Assembly (NCBI GenBank): GCA_041743125.1
Contig: JBGTNK010000195.1
Location: 62,001-126,000 of the forward strand
Reading direction: 5' to 3'
Length of the DNA stretch: 64,000 nt
DNA from: Terrimonas_B sp041743125
Lineage (GTDB): Bacteria; Bacteroidota; Bacteroidia; Chitinophagales; Chitinophagaceae
Shown here: positions 26,522 through 36,357 of the stretch, one piece after another
Layout: each line of letters begins with the position of its first letter
How positions within the stretch are numbered: position 1 is the stretch's first letter
Made by a program: the position numbers and the translations under genes
Notes under the pieces: generated by a model
What the model saw: the letters and a program-made list of their open reading frames with translations, nothing else
Database searches by the model: none
Told to the model about the DNA's origin: nothing

Positions 26522-29170
26522 TTATTTCAACTTATTCTTTATCTCCTGCAGTTTAAGTAAAGCTTCTACAGGTGTCAGCCGGTTGATATCAATATCTTCC
26601 AATACTTTACGGATATCATTAAAGGTTTCACTATGCGCATCAAAAATGGAAAGCTGCATTTGAGGAAGAGAAAGTCTTTTTACCTTTTCTGCTATGCTTT
26701 TTGAGGCCGGTTCGTTTTTCCCGGTTCCTGTATTATGATCTTCTTCACTTACATGTTTTGTTTCCAACTGGGTCAGAATTTCATTGGCTCTTGCGATGAG
26801 TGAAGGAGGCATGCCGGCCATTTTAGCTACATGAATTCCAAAACTATGGGTACTGCCACCAGGTGCAAGTTTGCGAAGAAAAATAATTTTGTTGCCGACC
26901 TCTTTGTTGGTAATATGAAAGTTCTTTACTCTCGGAAATTTTTCTTCCAGTTCATTCAGTTCATGATAGTGCGTAGCAAACAAGGTGATGGGCTGATGGA
27001 TGGTGTTATGCAAGTGCTCCGCGATACTCCAGGCAATGGATATGCCATCATATGTAGAAGTGCCACGGCCGATCTCATCTAATATTACCAGGCTGCGGGA
27101 AGTGATATTGTTTATGATGGAGGCCGTTTCATTCATTTCTACCATAAAAGTGGATTCGCCACCACTTAAATTATCAGAGGCGCCAACCCTTGTAAAAATT
27201 TTATCTGTCAATGAGATTTTTGCTTCTGTTGCCGGCACAAAACTTCCCATGTGCGCCATCAGGGTGATTAAGGCTGTTTGCCGCAACAGGGCACTCTTAC
27301 CACTCATGTTAGGTCCTGTAAGAATGATGATCTGCTGATCGGTCTTATTCAGTTCAAGATTGTTATGGATATAGCTTTCACCTATTGGCAGATTTCTCTC
27401 AATCACCGGGTGCCTTCCTTCTTTTACCAGCCATTCAGGTCCCGTGTGCAGGTTGGGTTTTTTATAGTGATATTGAATGGCATTATTCGCAAAGCAACAA
27501 AGGCAATCCAGGATAGCCACAATATTTCCATTGTTCTGAACCGGCGCCAGGTAATCAAACAACTCATTCACCAATGATTCATATAATTGTAACTCCAACT
27601 GCAAAATCTTTTCTTCAGCCCCGGTTATTTTTTCTTCATAATCTTTTAATTCAGGTGTTATATATCGTTCCGCATTGGCCAGTGTTTGTTTGCGCATCCA
27701 CCCGGATGGCACTTTATTTTTATGCAGGTTAGTTACTTCCAGGTAATAACCAAATACATTATTGAATCCAATCTTCAGAGAACTGATACCGGTATTTTCC
27801 ACTTCCCTTTGTTGCAACTGTACCAGGTATTCCTTGCCGCTCTGCGAAATTTTTCTTAGCTCATCTAACTCGGAATGAATACCGGTATTGATGAATCCAC
27901 CTTTGGCTGCTACAGCCGGTGGATTATCAGTAATTTCTTTAAATATTTTTTCGCCAATAAAAGGGCATGGGTTCAGGGCATCACCCAAACGTTTCAGGTA
28001 TTCATTGTTCGAGGTCAGGCACCATTCTTTAATGCAGTTTACTTGTTGCAGTCCCCTGGCCAGTTGCAATACTTCCCTGGGATTGATCTTTCTTACGGGG
28101 ATCTTTGAAACCAATCTTTCTATATCACCACACAACTTTATAGATTGTGCGAGTTTATTTCGCAGGTCTGTTTCTTTAATAAAAAATTCAACCAGTTCCA
28201 GTCGTTCATTGATCCTGATAATATCTTTTAAGGGAAAAATGATCCAGCGTTTAAGCAGCCTGGCTCCCATAGGAGAAACCGTATTATCCAATACACTTAA
28301 TAAAGTGTGATTTCCTTCAGAATTTCCATAAACCAATTCAAGGTTCCTGATAGTAAACCGGTCCATCCATAAAAAATCATCCCGGTCTATATGTTGCAGC
28401 GAAGTGATGTGTTGCAGGTTGGGATGCTCGGTATCCTTTAGATAATGGATTACTGCGCCAGCCGCTACCAGGCCATTGGTTAAATCATCTACTCCAAAGC
28501 CTTTTAAGGAATGGGTTTGAAAATGCTTCAACAATACGTCCTCTGCATAATTGAGATCGAATATCCATTCATCCAGAGTATAGGTGTACATTTTGCCCCC
28601 GAAATACTCTTTGAAAAACTTTTGCTTGTGCCGCTGAAAAACAACCTCAGCGGGTTTGAAGCTTTGTAATAATTTGTCTGCATATTCCCTGTCACCTTCT
28701 GCAATAAAAAATTCACCGGTTGAAATATCCAGGAAACTCAGGCCATATTTATCCTGATCTGCAAAATGTACGCCGGCCAAAAAATTATTAGTATGATGTT
28801 CAAGTAATTTATCATTGACCGTGGTACCGGGGGTTATCATTTCGGTAACACCTCTTTTCACTACACCTTTAGCTTGTTTGGGATCTTCCAACTGGTCGCA
28901 GATAGCCACCCGATAACCTGCTTTAACCAATTTATGCAAATAAGTATCCAGGGCATGATGCGGAAAACCGGCCAGTTCGAGAGAAACAGCCGCCCCATTA
29001 TTTCTTTTTGTCAGCGTAATGCCCAGGGCTTGTGAAGCAATAACAGCATCCTGGCCAAATGTTTCGTAAAAGTCACCTACACGAAAAAGCAACACGGCAT
29101 CGGGGTATTTCTGCTTAATAGCCCGGTGCTGCTGCATCATTGGAGTTTCTTCTACCTTGGTTTTAGCCAT
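26522..29170 (-). CDS. mutS: DNA mismatch repair protein MutS
   Basis: An 882-residue mismatch-recognition ATPase. The mismatch-wedge motif DFYETF (Phe34, Glu36) is near the N-terminus; connector, lever and clamp domains follow; the ATPase has Walker A GPNMSGKSALLRQ (from Gly619), LSGGESTFMVEM, Walker B DEIGRGTSTYDG and the ATHYHEL switch. The C-terminus carries the usual dimerisation helix region (LTPVEALLKLQEIKNKL). It is MutS1 in type. There is no mutL nearby. The gene is probably monocistronic. Confidence 0.97.
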   Translation of the reverse strand: MAKTKVEETPMMQQHRAIKQKYPDAVLLFRVGDFYETFGQDAVIASQALGITLTKRNNGAAVSLELAGFPHHALDTYLHKLVKAGYRVAICDQLEDPKQAKGVVKRGVTEMITPGTTVNDKLLEHHTNNFLAGVHFADQDKYGLSFLDISTGEFFIAEGDREYADKLLQSFKPAEVVFQRHKQKFFKEYFGGKMYTYTLDEWIFDLNYAEDVLLKHFQTHSLKGFGVDDLTNGLVAAGAVIHYLKDTEHPNLQHITSLQHIDRDDFLWMDRFTIRNLELVYGNSEGNHTLLSVLDNTVSPMGARLLKRWIIFPLKDIIRINERLELVEFFIKETDLRNKLAQSIKLCGDIERLVSKIPVRKINPREVLQLARGLQQVNCIKEWCLTSNNEYLKRLGDALNPCPFIGEKIFKEITDNPPAVAAKGGFINTGIHSELDELRKISQSGKEYLVQLQQREVENTGISSLKIGFNNVFGYYLEVTNLHKNKVPSGWMRKQTLANAERYITPELKDYEEKITGAEEKILQLELQLYESLVNELFDYLAPVQNNGNIVAILDCLCCFANNAIQYHYKKPNLHTGPEWLVKEGRHPVIERNLPIGESYIHNNLELNKTDQQIIILTGPNMSGKSALLRQTALITLMAHMGSFVPATEAKISLTDKIFTRVGASDNLSGGESTFMVEMNETASIINNITSRSLVILDEIGRGTSTYDGISIAWSIAEHLHNTIHQPITLFATHYHELNELEEKFPRVKNFHITNKEVGNKIIFLRKLAPGGSTHSFGIHVAKMAGMPPSLIARANEILTQLETKHVSEEDHNTGTGKNEPASKSIAEKVKRLSLPQMQLSIFDAHSETFNDIRKVLEDIDINRLTPVEALLKLQEIKNKLK

Positions 29171-29410
29171 TCAGTCAACATTTTTGGAAAGTGGCAAAAA
29201 TAAGGAAGTGTTCAGGACTGTATCCGCTCTTATAATTCTGTTAGTAAATAGTAAGGTAACGAGCTTATTTCAAATGGATTGATGAACGAATTAAGCCTGC
29301 AGGTTGATAACTCCTGCGATAATGGCTAGAAAAAAGGGGCAGGTCCATTGTAACGAATGTGGTTTTATAAAAAAGAAATTATAGTTTAGAAAACATTTAA
29401 TACAATTCTT

Positions 29411-30547
29411 ATGAAGCGATTCATCCGGGTATTCATCATGATTATAATAGGTTTTGCCTTCCTCTTTACTGCATTTGCTTTCATATCCGGAAAAACATAT
29501 TTATTCAAAGCCGTTTATTACAATTTTGCGGGATTAGACGACTATAAGATTTTTACCAATAATATCGTAGAAGCAGGCGAGGAACAGCCCTGGCCGGTTT
29601 CAACTGCTTACAATAAAACGGCCTGTCCCGATACGTTAAATGAAATGTTGGATGAATTAAAAACGGTAGCGGTACTGGTGATAAAAAGTGACTCTATATA
29701 TTATGAGAAATACAACGACGGATACAGTGATTCATCTTTTTCCAATTCTTTTTCGGTGGCCAAAAGCATCACCAGTTTATTGGTGGGAGCTGCAATTAAG
29801 GAAGGAAAAATAAAATCGGTAGAGGAACCCGTTGGCAATTATTTGCCAGAGTTCAAAGAAGGTCTTTCGGCAAAACTGCGTGTTATGGACTTGCTCACTA
29901 TGAGCAGCGGAAGTAATTGGGATGAATCCTATTCAAATCCATTATCTGTTACTACCGAATCTTATTATGGTAGTGACCTCTATAAGACGGCCACAAAGGT
30001 CAAAATTATTAAGGAGCCGGGAACATTTCATTCATACAAGTCAGGCGATACGGAATTGTTGGGCCTGGTCATTGAAAAAGCTACCGGAAAATCGCTGAGT
30101 ACTTATGCATCGGAAAAAATATGGAAGCCAATAGGAGCGGGCCATTCTGCAAAATGGAGCACTGACCGGGAAAATGGAAATGAGAAAGCCTATTGTTGCT
30201 TTAATACAAATGCCCGTGATTTCGCCAGGTTGGGACAAATAATGCTGGATAGTGGAAAATGGAAGGGAAGTGCTATTATTGATTCAGCTTATTATAGTCA
30301 ATCTGTTACAGCAAATCAAATACAGGATGTGGAAGGTAAACCCTGTAATTATTATGGGTATCAATGGTGGATTCGGCCGGCATACGCGGGAGTTTTTTAT
30401 GCCAGGGGAATTTTGGGACAATATATCATTGTGATTCCAGCAAAGAAAATTGTGATGGTAAGATTAGGACACAAAAGGTCAGATAAAAGAATTAATAACG
30501 CCCCGGCTGAAATAGATGCCTTGATTAATTGGGGGATGAGTTTATAG
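29411..30547 (+). CDS. Class C beta-lactamase-like serine hydrolase
   Basis: A 378-residue protein with an N-terminal membrane helix (about 5-26) acting as anchor or signal. It has the serine beta-lactamase/DD-peptidase fold: SxxK as SVAKS (Ser115, Lys118), LLTMSSGSNWDE (~158-169), a YxS-type motif in HSYKSGDTELLG and the late GHKRSD loop. Family members include esterases, DD-peptidases and D-amino-acid hydrolases, so antibiotic resistance should not be assumed. It stands alone; the 240 nt before it hold no supported gene. Confidence 0.85.
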   Translation: MKRFIRVFIMIIIGFAFLFTAFAFISGKTYLFKAVYYNFAGLDDYKIFTNNIVEAGEEQPWPVSTAYNKTACPDTLNEMLDELKTVAVLVIKSDSIYYEKYNDGYSDSSFSNSFSVAKSITSLLVGAAIKEGKIKSVEEPVGNYLPEFKEGLSAKLRVMDLLTMSSGSNWDESYSNPLSVTTESYYGSDLYKTATKVKIIKEPGTFHSYKSGDTELLGLVIEKATGKSLSTYASEKIWKPIGAGHSAKWSTDRENGNEKAYCCFNTNARDFARLGQIMLDSGKWKGSAIIDSAYYSQSVTANQIQDVEGKPCNYYGYQWWIRPAYAGVFYARGILGQYIIVIPAKKIVMVRLGHKRSDKRINNAPAEIDALINWGMSL

Positions 30548-30644
30548 GATTATGCAATAAATGTCCGCCACAAAATGATGACCTCTTTAAAATTGCCCGT
30601 GTCCTGCATTGTTAATTTTCATCTTCGCACATTACTTTTGCGCC

Positions 30645-31178
30645 ATGCGAAAATTAAGTATGGAAGAATTAAGCCGCAAGTCAGTGGAAGAGTTTAGGGA
30701 ATCTGCTAAAACTCCGGTTATTGCCGTACTTGAAAATGTGCGCAGCGCCTACAATGTCGGCAGCGTTTTCAGAACTGCAGATGCATTTTTAATTGATGCT
30801 ATTTATCTTATCGGTTATACCGCAAAGCCCCCGCACAAGGAAATAAAAAAAACCGCATTAGGTGCTGAAGAAACGGTTGCCTGGAAACATTTTGCTTCTG
30901 CTGCTGAAGCCATAAAATCTCTGCGTCAGGAAGGCTATATGATATTTGCAGTGGAGCAGGTAGAAAAAAGCATTTCGCTGGAAAAATTTGATCCATCCGA
31001 TAATATTGCTGTCATTTTTGGTAATGAAGTTACCGGGGTTGAACAAACTACCATAACTCTTTGTGATGGTTGTATTGAAATACCGCAGTTGGGTATGAAA
31101 CATTCTCTCAATATTGCAACGGCGGCAGGCGTGGTTTTATGGGAATTAGTAAGAAAAAGGATGGCACCCGAAAAATAG
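30645..31178 (+). CDS. SpoU/TrmH family RNA 2'-O-methyltransferase
   Basis: A 177-residue SPOUT methyltransferase that methylates a ribose in tRNA or rRNA. All three family motifs are visible: NVRSAYNVGSVFRTADAF, IFGNEVTGVEQ and MKHSLNIATAAGVVLWEL. I start it at ATG 30645 (MRKLSMEEL); the longer frame from 30609 adds 12 implausible residues. TACTTTTG at 30633-30640 lies just before this ATG, which would give a leaderless or nearly leaderless message. The exact target nucleotide cannot be read. Confidence 0.92.
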   Translation: MRKLSMEELSRKSVEEFRESAKTPVIAVLENVRSAYNVGSVFRTADAFLIDAIYLIGYTAKPPHKEIKKTALGAEETVAWKHFASAAEAIKSLRQEGYMIFAVEQVEKSISLEKFDPSDNIAVIFGNEVTGVEQTTITLCDGCIEIPQLGMKHSLNIATAAGVVLWELVRKRMAPEK

Positions 31179-31238
31179 GATCATCCATTTAACAAATACC
31201 TGAAATTATAGTTTGCAAACATCGCCTACATTTGCAAA

Positions 31239-32234
31239 ATGTCAAAGGTAAAAAGCTATCTCAGCTTAATAAAATTTTCCCATACAATCTTTGCGATGCC
31301 CTTTGCAATGATTGGTTTTTTCCTGGGATTAACTAAAATTCTGGGGCTGGGATCTCAAAATCAGGTGACGGAACAATGGAACCTGAATAAAACGATAAGG
31401 TGGGGTAGGGAAGTGAGTATGGACATTTCATATTCTAATGATTCAATGATTGCCTACATTTTTACCGGCGCTAATCCTGTTCTTATAATATTAAAATATT
31501 TTGTTTTAGTTGTCCTTTGCATGGTCTTTGCCCGAAACGCTGCCATGGCTTTCAATCGCTATCTCGACAGAAGTTTTGATGCAAAGAATCCAAGAACAGC
31601 TATCAGGGAAATTCCTGCCGGCATACTCCGGGCCAATAGTGTATTACTATTTACCATTATCAATTGCCTTTTATTTATAACCTGCACTTTCTTCATCAAT
31701 AAGCTTTGTTTTTATCTATCGCCATTTGCACTCTTTATAGTGCTGGGCTATAGTTATACAAAACGATTTACTCCGCTATGTCATTTGGTTTTAGGATTGG
31801 GCTTGTCATTAGCGCCGATCGGAGCCTACCTTGCGGTGACTGGGCAGTTTTCGTTATTGCCCATTTTGTTTTCAATGGCTGTTATATTTTGGGTCAGTGG
31901 TTTTGATATAATTTATGCATTGCAGGATGAAGAATTTGATAAATCTCATAAGTTATATTCTATTCCGTCCTGGTTAGGCAAAGCAAAGGCTTTGAAAGTA
32001 TCCAGATTATTACATGTGCTTAGTGCAGCCTGCATTGTCATGGCCGGATGGATTGGTTCGTTTGGCTGGTTATATTGGATCGGGGTTTTAATATTTGCAG
32101 GTATGCTTATTTATCAGCACAGCATTGTGAAGCCAACTGACCTGCGAAAGGTGAACATTGCTTTTATGACATCCAATGGCATAGCTTCTGTAGTGTTTGC
32201 TGTTTTAGTTATTACTGACTTGTTTATCAGGTAG
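31239..32234 (+). CDS. UbiA-family prenyltransferase
   Basis: A 331-residue integral membrane prenyltransferase of the 4-hydroxybenzoate polyprenyltransferase type; in Bacteroidota, which make menaquinone, it may act on a menaquinone or related precursor. The two Asp-rich Mg/diphosphate motifs are visible: NRYLDRSFDAKNPRT (~105-119) and DIIYALQDEEFDKSH (~220-234). About eight membrane helices are present. An unusually long polar segment between helices 1 and 2 (about 33-72) looks like an insertion compared with the members I know. TACATTTG at 31227-31234 is four bases before the ATG. Confidence 0.88.
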   Translation: MSKVKSYLSLIKFSHTIFAMPFAMIGFFLGLTKILGLGSQNQVTEQWNLNKTIRWGREVSMDISYSNDSMIAYIFTGANPVLIILKYFVLVVLCMVFARNAAMAFNRYLDRSFDAKNPRTAIREIPAGILRANSVLLFTIINCLLFITCTFFINKLCFYLSPFALFIVLGYSYTKRFTPLCHLVLGLGLSLAPIGAYLAVTGQFSLLPILFSMAVIFWVSGFDIIYALQDEEFDKSHKLYSIPSWLGKAKALKVSRLLHVLSAACIVMAGWIGSFGWLYWIGVLIFAGMLIYQHSIVKPTDLRKVNIAFMTSNGIASVVFAVLVITDLFIR

Positions 32235-32285
32235 GTTTGAAATAATACCTGCTTAATTTACTTTTCAAATTGGTATTTCTTACTT

Positions 32286-32699
32286 ATGGCCAGGATACTT
32301 TCAATAGACTACGGAATGAAGCGAACCGGGCTCGCGGTTACTGATCCCCTTCAGATCATTGCTACAGGATTAACCACCGTGGCTACCCGGGACCTGATTA
32401 GTTTTTTAAAAAATTATTTTGCCAATGAACCCGTAGAACTGATCATAATAGGCGAACCAAAAAACCTCGATGATTCAGACACGCATGCCTCTCCGCTTGT
32501 TGAAAAATTTATAAAAGAACTTCAAAAAGTCTTTCCTGCTATTCCTATAAAAAGGGTCGATGAGCGGTACACCTCAAAAATGGCTAAACAAGCCATGATT
32601 GATATGGGGATGAAAAAAATGCAACGGCGGAATAAAGCATTGGTGGATGAAATTGCTGCTACTATCATGCTGCAGGAGTACATGAGGGCTCCGGGGTGA
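32286..32699 (+). CDS. ruvX: Holliday junction resolvase-like RuvX (YqgF)
   Basis: A 137-residue RNase H-fold protein of the YqgF/RuvX family, linked to 16S rRNA processing and possibly junction cleavage. It has the N-terminal IDYGMKRTGLAVTD strand with its catalytic Asp, the IIIGEPKNLDDSD segment (~58-70), VDERYTSK (~95-102) and the DEIAATIMLQEY helix. It is in line with def 77 nt downstream. The length is typical. Confidence 0.93.
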   Translation: MARILSIDYGMKRTGLAVTDPLQIIATGLTTVATRDLISFLKNYFANEPVELIIIGEPKNLDDSDTHASPLVEKFIKELQKVFPAIPIKRVDERYTSKMAKQAMIDMGMKKMQRRNKALVDEIAATIMLQEYMRAPG

Positions 32700-32776
32700 T
32701 TGGTTTGTAACCCGATATAGGATAAATTTGCAGCATTGAACCCGAAACAACAGAACCAGTAAAATTTTAAACTTTC

Positions 32777-33355
32777 ATGGTCTTTCCAATAGTAGCATAT
32801 GGACATCCGGTATTAAGAAAAGTGGCAGAAGATATCCCCGCGGATTACCCTGGGTTACCCCTTCTTATTGACAATATGTGGGAGACCATGTATGCCAGTG
32901 CGGGGGTGGGGCTGGCAGCTCCGCAGGTCAATAAAAATATAAGATTGTTTGTGGTAGATACAGAACAGATGTTTACAGGCATGAAAGAATCAGAAAAAGA
33001 AGAGTTTCCCGATGCTCCGGGCATAAAAGCAGTTTTTATCAATGCGGAGATCTTAGAATTAGATGGGGAAGAATGGTCTTATAATGAAGGTTGCCTCAGT
33101 ATCCCAAAAATAAGAGAAGATATTTTGCGTAATGAAATGGTAAGGATAAGTTACCGGGATGAAAACTTTGAACTCCATGAAAAAACTTTTAATGGTCTCA
33201 CGGCCAGGGTTATTCTTCATGAATATGATCATATTGAAGGCAAACTTTTTATTGATTACATTTCCCCGTTAAAAAGAAAACTAATGCGGGGAAAATTAAA
33301 TGACATATCCAGAGGAATTGTTAAAGTAGATTATAAAATGCTTTTCCCGGGATAA
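32777..33355 (+). CDS. def: Peptide deformylase
   Basis: A 192-residue metalloenzyme removing the formyl group from nascent proteins. The three motifs are present: GVGLAAPQ (~44-51), EGCLSIP (~112-118, Cys metal ligand) and LHEYDHIEG (~155-163, two His ligands and the catalytic Glu). A TAAATTTG box (32723-32730) lies 46 nt upstream. A secreted protein gene follows after only 9 nt, so the two may be co-transcribed. Confidence 0.96.
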   Translation: MVFPIVAYGHPVLRKVAEDIPADYPGLPLLIDNMWETMYASAGVGLAAPQVNKNIRLFVVDTEQMFTGMKESEKEEFPDAPGIKAVFINAEILELDGEEWSYNEGCLSIPKIREDILRNEMVRISYRDENFELHEKTFNGLTARVILHEYDHIEGKLFIDYISPLKRKLMRGKLNDISRGIVKVDYKMLFPG

Positions 33356-33364
33356 TTTATTTCC

Positions 33365-34309
33365 ATGAAAAATTTAATCCAATTTGTACTCTTCCTATTT
33401 TTAATTACAGTTGCTAATAGCCAGGAACTGGATTCCCTCGATAACGAACGGCTTGCCAGGATGATCAATTTGTCTGAGGTAGTAGTTAGAACAGATATAA
33501 ATGTCCCCAAATTTATAGACCGGGTAAAAAATGATACCACTTTTTATAAGGCTTTCAAAAACCTTCACATACTTGGTTTTACTTCCCTGAATGATATCCA
33601 GATCATTGATAAAAAAGGAAAAGTGAACGCGGCGATGCAAAGCAAGACCCGGCAAATCAGGACCACTGGTTGCCGAAGTATGGAAACCATTGCAGAAACA
33701 ACACAAGGCAACTTTTACAACGGAAGCGGAAGCTATAATTACTACACTGCTGAATTGTATGCAGGGTTGTTTTTAACGAGGGGAAAAATTTGTGGCGAAA
33801 ATAATATCGTGGCGGGTACCTCATTTACGGCCAAAGGAAAAAGCGGTGTGGCAAAGCATAAAGAACAATTAAAAATGTTGTTTTTTAATCCGGGCAAAAA
33901 AATTCCGGGTATTCCTTTTATCGGGGATAAAATAAACATTTTTGATCCTGATATAGCCGGCTCTTACGATTTCCTGATTGACCAGGTTGAATATGAGGGC
34001 AAGTCCTGTTACCTGTTTTCAATAAAAGCCAGGCATGATCTTTCTGAAAGTGAAAAAAATAAAATTGTGATAGATAATATGGTCACCTGGTTTGATGCAA
34101 AAACAATGGAAGTGCTGGCTCGTAATTATAGTTTGAGCTATAATACCGGTGTTTACGATTTTGATGTGAATATGGAAGTTCAGATGACCAAATTTGAAGG
34201 CTACCTGGTGCCAAAAACTTTAAGATACAAAGGCAACTGGGATGTGGTTTTTAAGAAAAGAGAAAGAGGGTTTTTTACAGCAACACTGTTTGATTTCAAA
34301 AAAGAATAG
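33365..34309 (+). CDS. Uncharacterised secreted protein
   Basis: A 314-residue protein with a signal peptide (QFVLFLFLITVANSQ, cleavage near residue 19). I do not recognise a named family. The mature protein is predicted mostly beta, with YEGKSCYLFSIKARH, VTWFDAKTMEVLARNYSL and YLVPKTLRYKGNWDV in the second half; this order (conversion to an internal scale, then a strand with a marked slope) is reminiscent of outer-membrane lipoprotein-type sheets, but this is weak. Two cysteines (in TTGCRSMET and GKICGEN) could pair. It follows def by 9 nt. Confidence 0.7.
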   Translation: MKNLIQFVLFLFLITVANSQELDSLDNERLARMINLSEVVVRTDINVPKFIDRVKNDTTFYKAFKNLHILGFTSLNDIQIIDKKGKVNAAMQSKTRQIRTTGCRSMETIAETTQGNFYNGSGSYNYYTAELYAGLFLTRGKICGENNIVAGTSFTAKGKSGVAKHKEQLKMLFFNPGKKIPGIPFIGDKINIFDPDIAGSYDFLIDQVEYEGKSCYLFSIKARHDLSESEKNKIVIDNMVTWFDAKTMEVLARNYSLSYNTGVYDFDVNMEVQMTKFEGYLVPKTLRYKGNWDVVFKKRERGFFTATLFDFKKE

Positions 34310-34344
34310 GAAGACTTAATAAGTCAATATCTTAACTTATAACG

Positions 34345-35409
34345 TCAATTCTTCTGGGTACCAATTGCATTGACATACTTTTTCCACTTCTCAATAACCT
34401 TTACCATATCATCAGGTAGGGTGGTATCAAAAAATAATTGCTCGCCGGAAACCGGGTGCAAGAAGCCAAGAGTTTTGGCATGCAAGGCCTGGCGGGGGCA
34501 TATTGTAAAACAGTTATCAACAAACTGTTTGTATTTGGTAAAAACAGTTCCTTTTACAATCCGGTCACCTCCATAAAAATCATCATTAAATAATGGATGG
34601 CCCAAATGTTTCATATGAACCCTTATCTGGTGGGTTCGGCCAGTTTCCAGCACACATTGTAATAAGGTTACATAGCCAAACCGTTCCATTACCTTATAGT
34701 GTGTTATAGCCTCTTTACCATGGTCACCTTCGGGGAAGGCGGCGAATAATTTTCGCAGGCGCTGATGCCTGCCAATATGTGCATTAATAGTTCCCTCATC
34801 TTCCTTTATATCCCCCCAAACAAGCGCCACATATTGCCTGCTTACCGTATGATCAAAAAATTGTTTCGCCAGTGTTCGCATGGCATGATCATTTTTTGCC
34901 AGCACCAATAGCCCGCTTGTGTTTTTATCGATCCGGTGTACCAGTCCAAACCGCGGTAATAATTCTTCGGATAAGGAAGGATTTTGTTGCTGAAGATACC
35001 AGGCAACTCCATTCAATAAAGTACCGGTATAATTTCCGCTTCCCGGATGTACTACCATTCCAACCGGTTTATTAATTATCAGAATTTGGTCATCTTCAAA
35101 AACTATATTAAGTGGAATATTTTCAGGTAAAACCTCAGTTTGCTCAGGACTTGTATCTGAATAAATAATGATCTCATCCTCGGGTCTCACTTTATAATTC
35201 GGCCTTATTTCTTTCCCGTTTACCAAAACCATACCTGTATTGATGGCCTGCTGTAATTTATTGCGGGTACCTCCTACAATACGATTGATCAAAAATTTAT
35301 CTATCCGCAAGGGTTCCTGCCCCTTATCCACTGTCAGGTTGAGACGTTCATACAGTTCATCATTGTTGTCGCTTATTTCCTGGTTATCTAAACCTGTTTG
35401 TTCTTTCAT
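34345..35409 (-). CDS. RluA/RluD-family 23S rRNA pseudouridine synthase
   Basis: A protein of about 354 residues from ATG 35409; a TTG nine bases upstream is less likely. An S4 RNA-binding domain (~33-85, RIDKFLINRIVGGTRNKLQ) precedes the catalytic domain, with the active-site Asp161 in HRIDKNTSGLLVLAK, and then HQIRVHMKHLGHPLFND (~250-266). The S4-catalytic arrangement is typical of RluD/RluC. It converges on the def-operon protein with a 35-nt gap and no convincing terminator. Choosing between RluD, RluC and other RluA paralogues needs a tree. Confidence 0.92.
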   Translation of the reverse strand: MKEQTGLDNQEISDNNDELYERLNLTVDKGQEPLRIDKFLINRIVGGTRNKLQQAINTGMVLVNGKEIRPNYKVRPEDEIIIYSDTSPEQTEVLPENIPLNIVFEDDQILIINKPVGMVVHPGSGNYTGTLLNGVAWYLQQQNPSLSEELLPRFGLVHRIDKNTSGLLVLAKNDHAMRTLAKQFFDHTVSRQYVALVWGDIKEDEGTINAHIGRHQRLRKLFAAFPEGDHGKEAITHYKVMERFGYVTLLQCVLETGRTHQIRVHMKHLGHPLFNDDFYGGDRIVKGTVFTKYKQFVDNCFTICPRQALHAKTLGFLHPVSGEQLFFDTTLPDDMVKVIEKWKKYVNAIGTQKN

Positions 35410-35536
35410 GATCTTCAATTAAATTCCCGGGGTTGCTTTCTTTGTATTAAACTTAGTATCCGGGGATTTGTTCTTAAAAACGGCAAAGGTAACAGATGTG
35501 GCCGCACATTGGTAAATTTGTAAGTTATAATCAACA

Positions 35537-36295
35537 ATGAGTAGACAACCAATTATATTCAGGGACCTTGGAAATATGGATTACAAGTCTGCATGGGACT
35601 ACCAGGAAGCTTTATTGCAGGAAAATGTTAGAAAAAAATCGGAAGCACGGAAACGGAAAGAAAATGGCCATGAGGACGTAACCCTTACTGATCATCAAAC
35701 CGAAACGGAACATTATCTGCTTTTTGTAGAACACCCTCCTGTTTATACCCTGGGAAAAAGCGGGAACATTAAAAATGTATTAATAAGTGAAGAGGCTTTA
35801 AAAGCAAGGGGTATTGATTTTTTTCATACTAATCGCGGGGGCGATATTACTTTTCATGGACCACAACAAATAGTAGGTTATCCCATCCTGGATCTTGAAA
35901 AATTTTATACTGACATTGGAAAGTATTTGAGGAATATGGAAGAGGTTATTATTCGCACTTTGGCCTGGTACGGGATTACAGGAGGACGCTCTGCAGGAGA
36001 AACCGGCGTATGGATTGATGCGGGTATCCCCGGAAAGGAAAGAAAGATCTGCGCCATAGGCGTCAGGAGCAGCCGCTGGATCACGATGCATGGTTTTGCT
36101 TTGAATGTGAATACGGACCTTGACTATTTTGGTTTTATTATTCCCTGTGGTATCCAGGGTAAGCGGGTTACTTCTTTACAAAAGGAATTGGGTAAGGCCG
36201 TGGATATAGAGTCGGTTAAGATAAAGCTAAAGCAAAACTTTGCTGTCATATTCGATGCAGAACTGGTGGAATCACCGGAGAAGTCAATGCATTAA
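35537..36295 (+). CDS. lipB: Octanoyl-[acyl carrier protein]:protein octanoyltransferase
   Basis: A 252-residue lipoate biosynthesis enzyme moving octanoyl from ACP to lipoyl domains. Seen: HPPVYTLGKSG (~66-76), RGGDITFHGPQQIVGYPIL (~100-118), Lys170 in RKICAIGV and the acyl-accepting Cys204 in IIPCGIQGKRVTSL. There is a charged insertion of ~25 residues (about 31-55) before the core; the remainder matches the family. TAAATTTG at 35513-35520 lies 16 nt before the ATG. It stands alone. Confidence 0.95.
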   Translation: MSRQPIIFRDLGNMDYKSAWDYQEALLQENVRKKSEARKRKENGHEDVTLTDHQTETEHYLLFVEHPPVYTLGKSGNIKNVLISEEALKARGIDFFHTNRGGDITFHGPQQIVGYPILDLEKFYTDIGKYLRNMEEVIIRTLAWYGITGGRSAGETGVWIDAGIPGKERKICAIGVRSSRWITMHGFALNVNTDLDYFGFIIPCGIQGKRVTSLQKELGKAVDIESVKIKLKQNFAVIFDAELVESPEKSMH

Positions 36296-36357
36296 ATCTA
36301 TTAATAAGTATGATTTAGATCATTGGATAAAATAGCGGCCTCCCGCATTCCATTCTT

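Noticed and set aside
29322..29384. 20-codon frame with an HCNECG motif between mutS and the serine hydrolase
   Set aside because: Too short to judge; a single CxxC can occur by chance, and no terminator or promoter supports it.
29411..30547. Beta-lactam resistance gene
   Set aside because: The serine hydrolase fold is shared by many esterases and peptidases; nothing specific to lactamase activity is visible.
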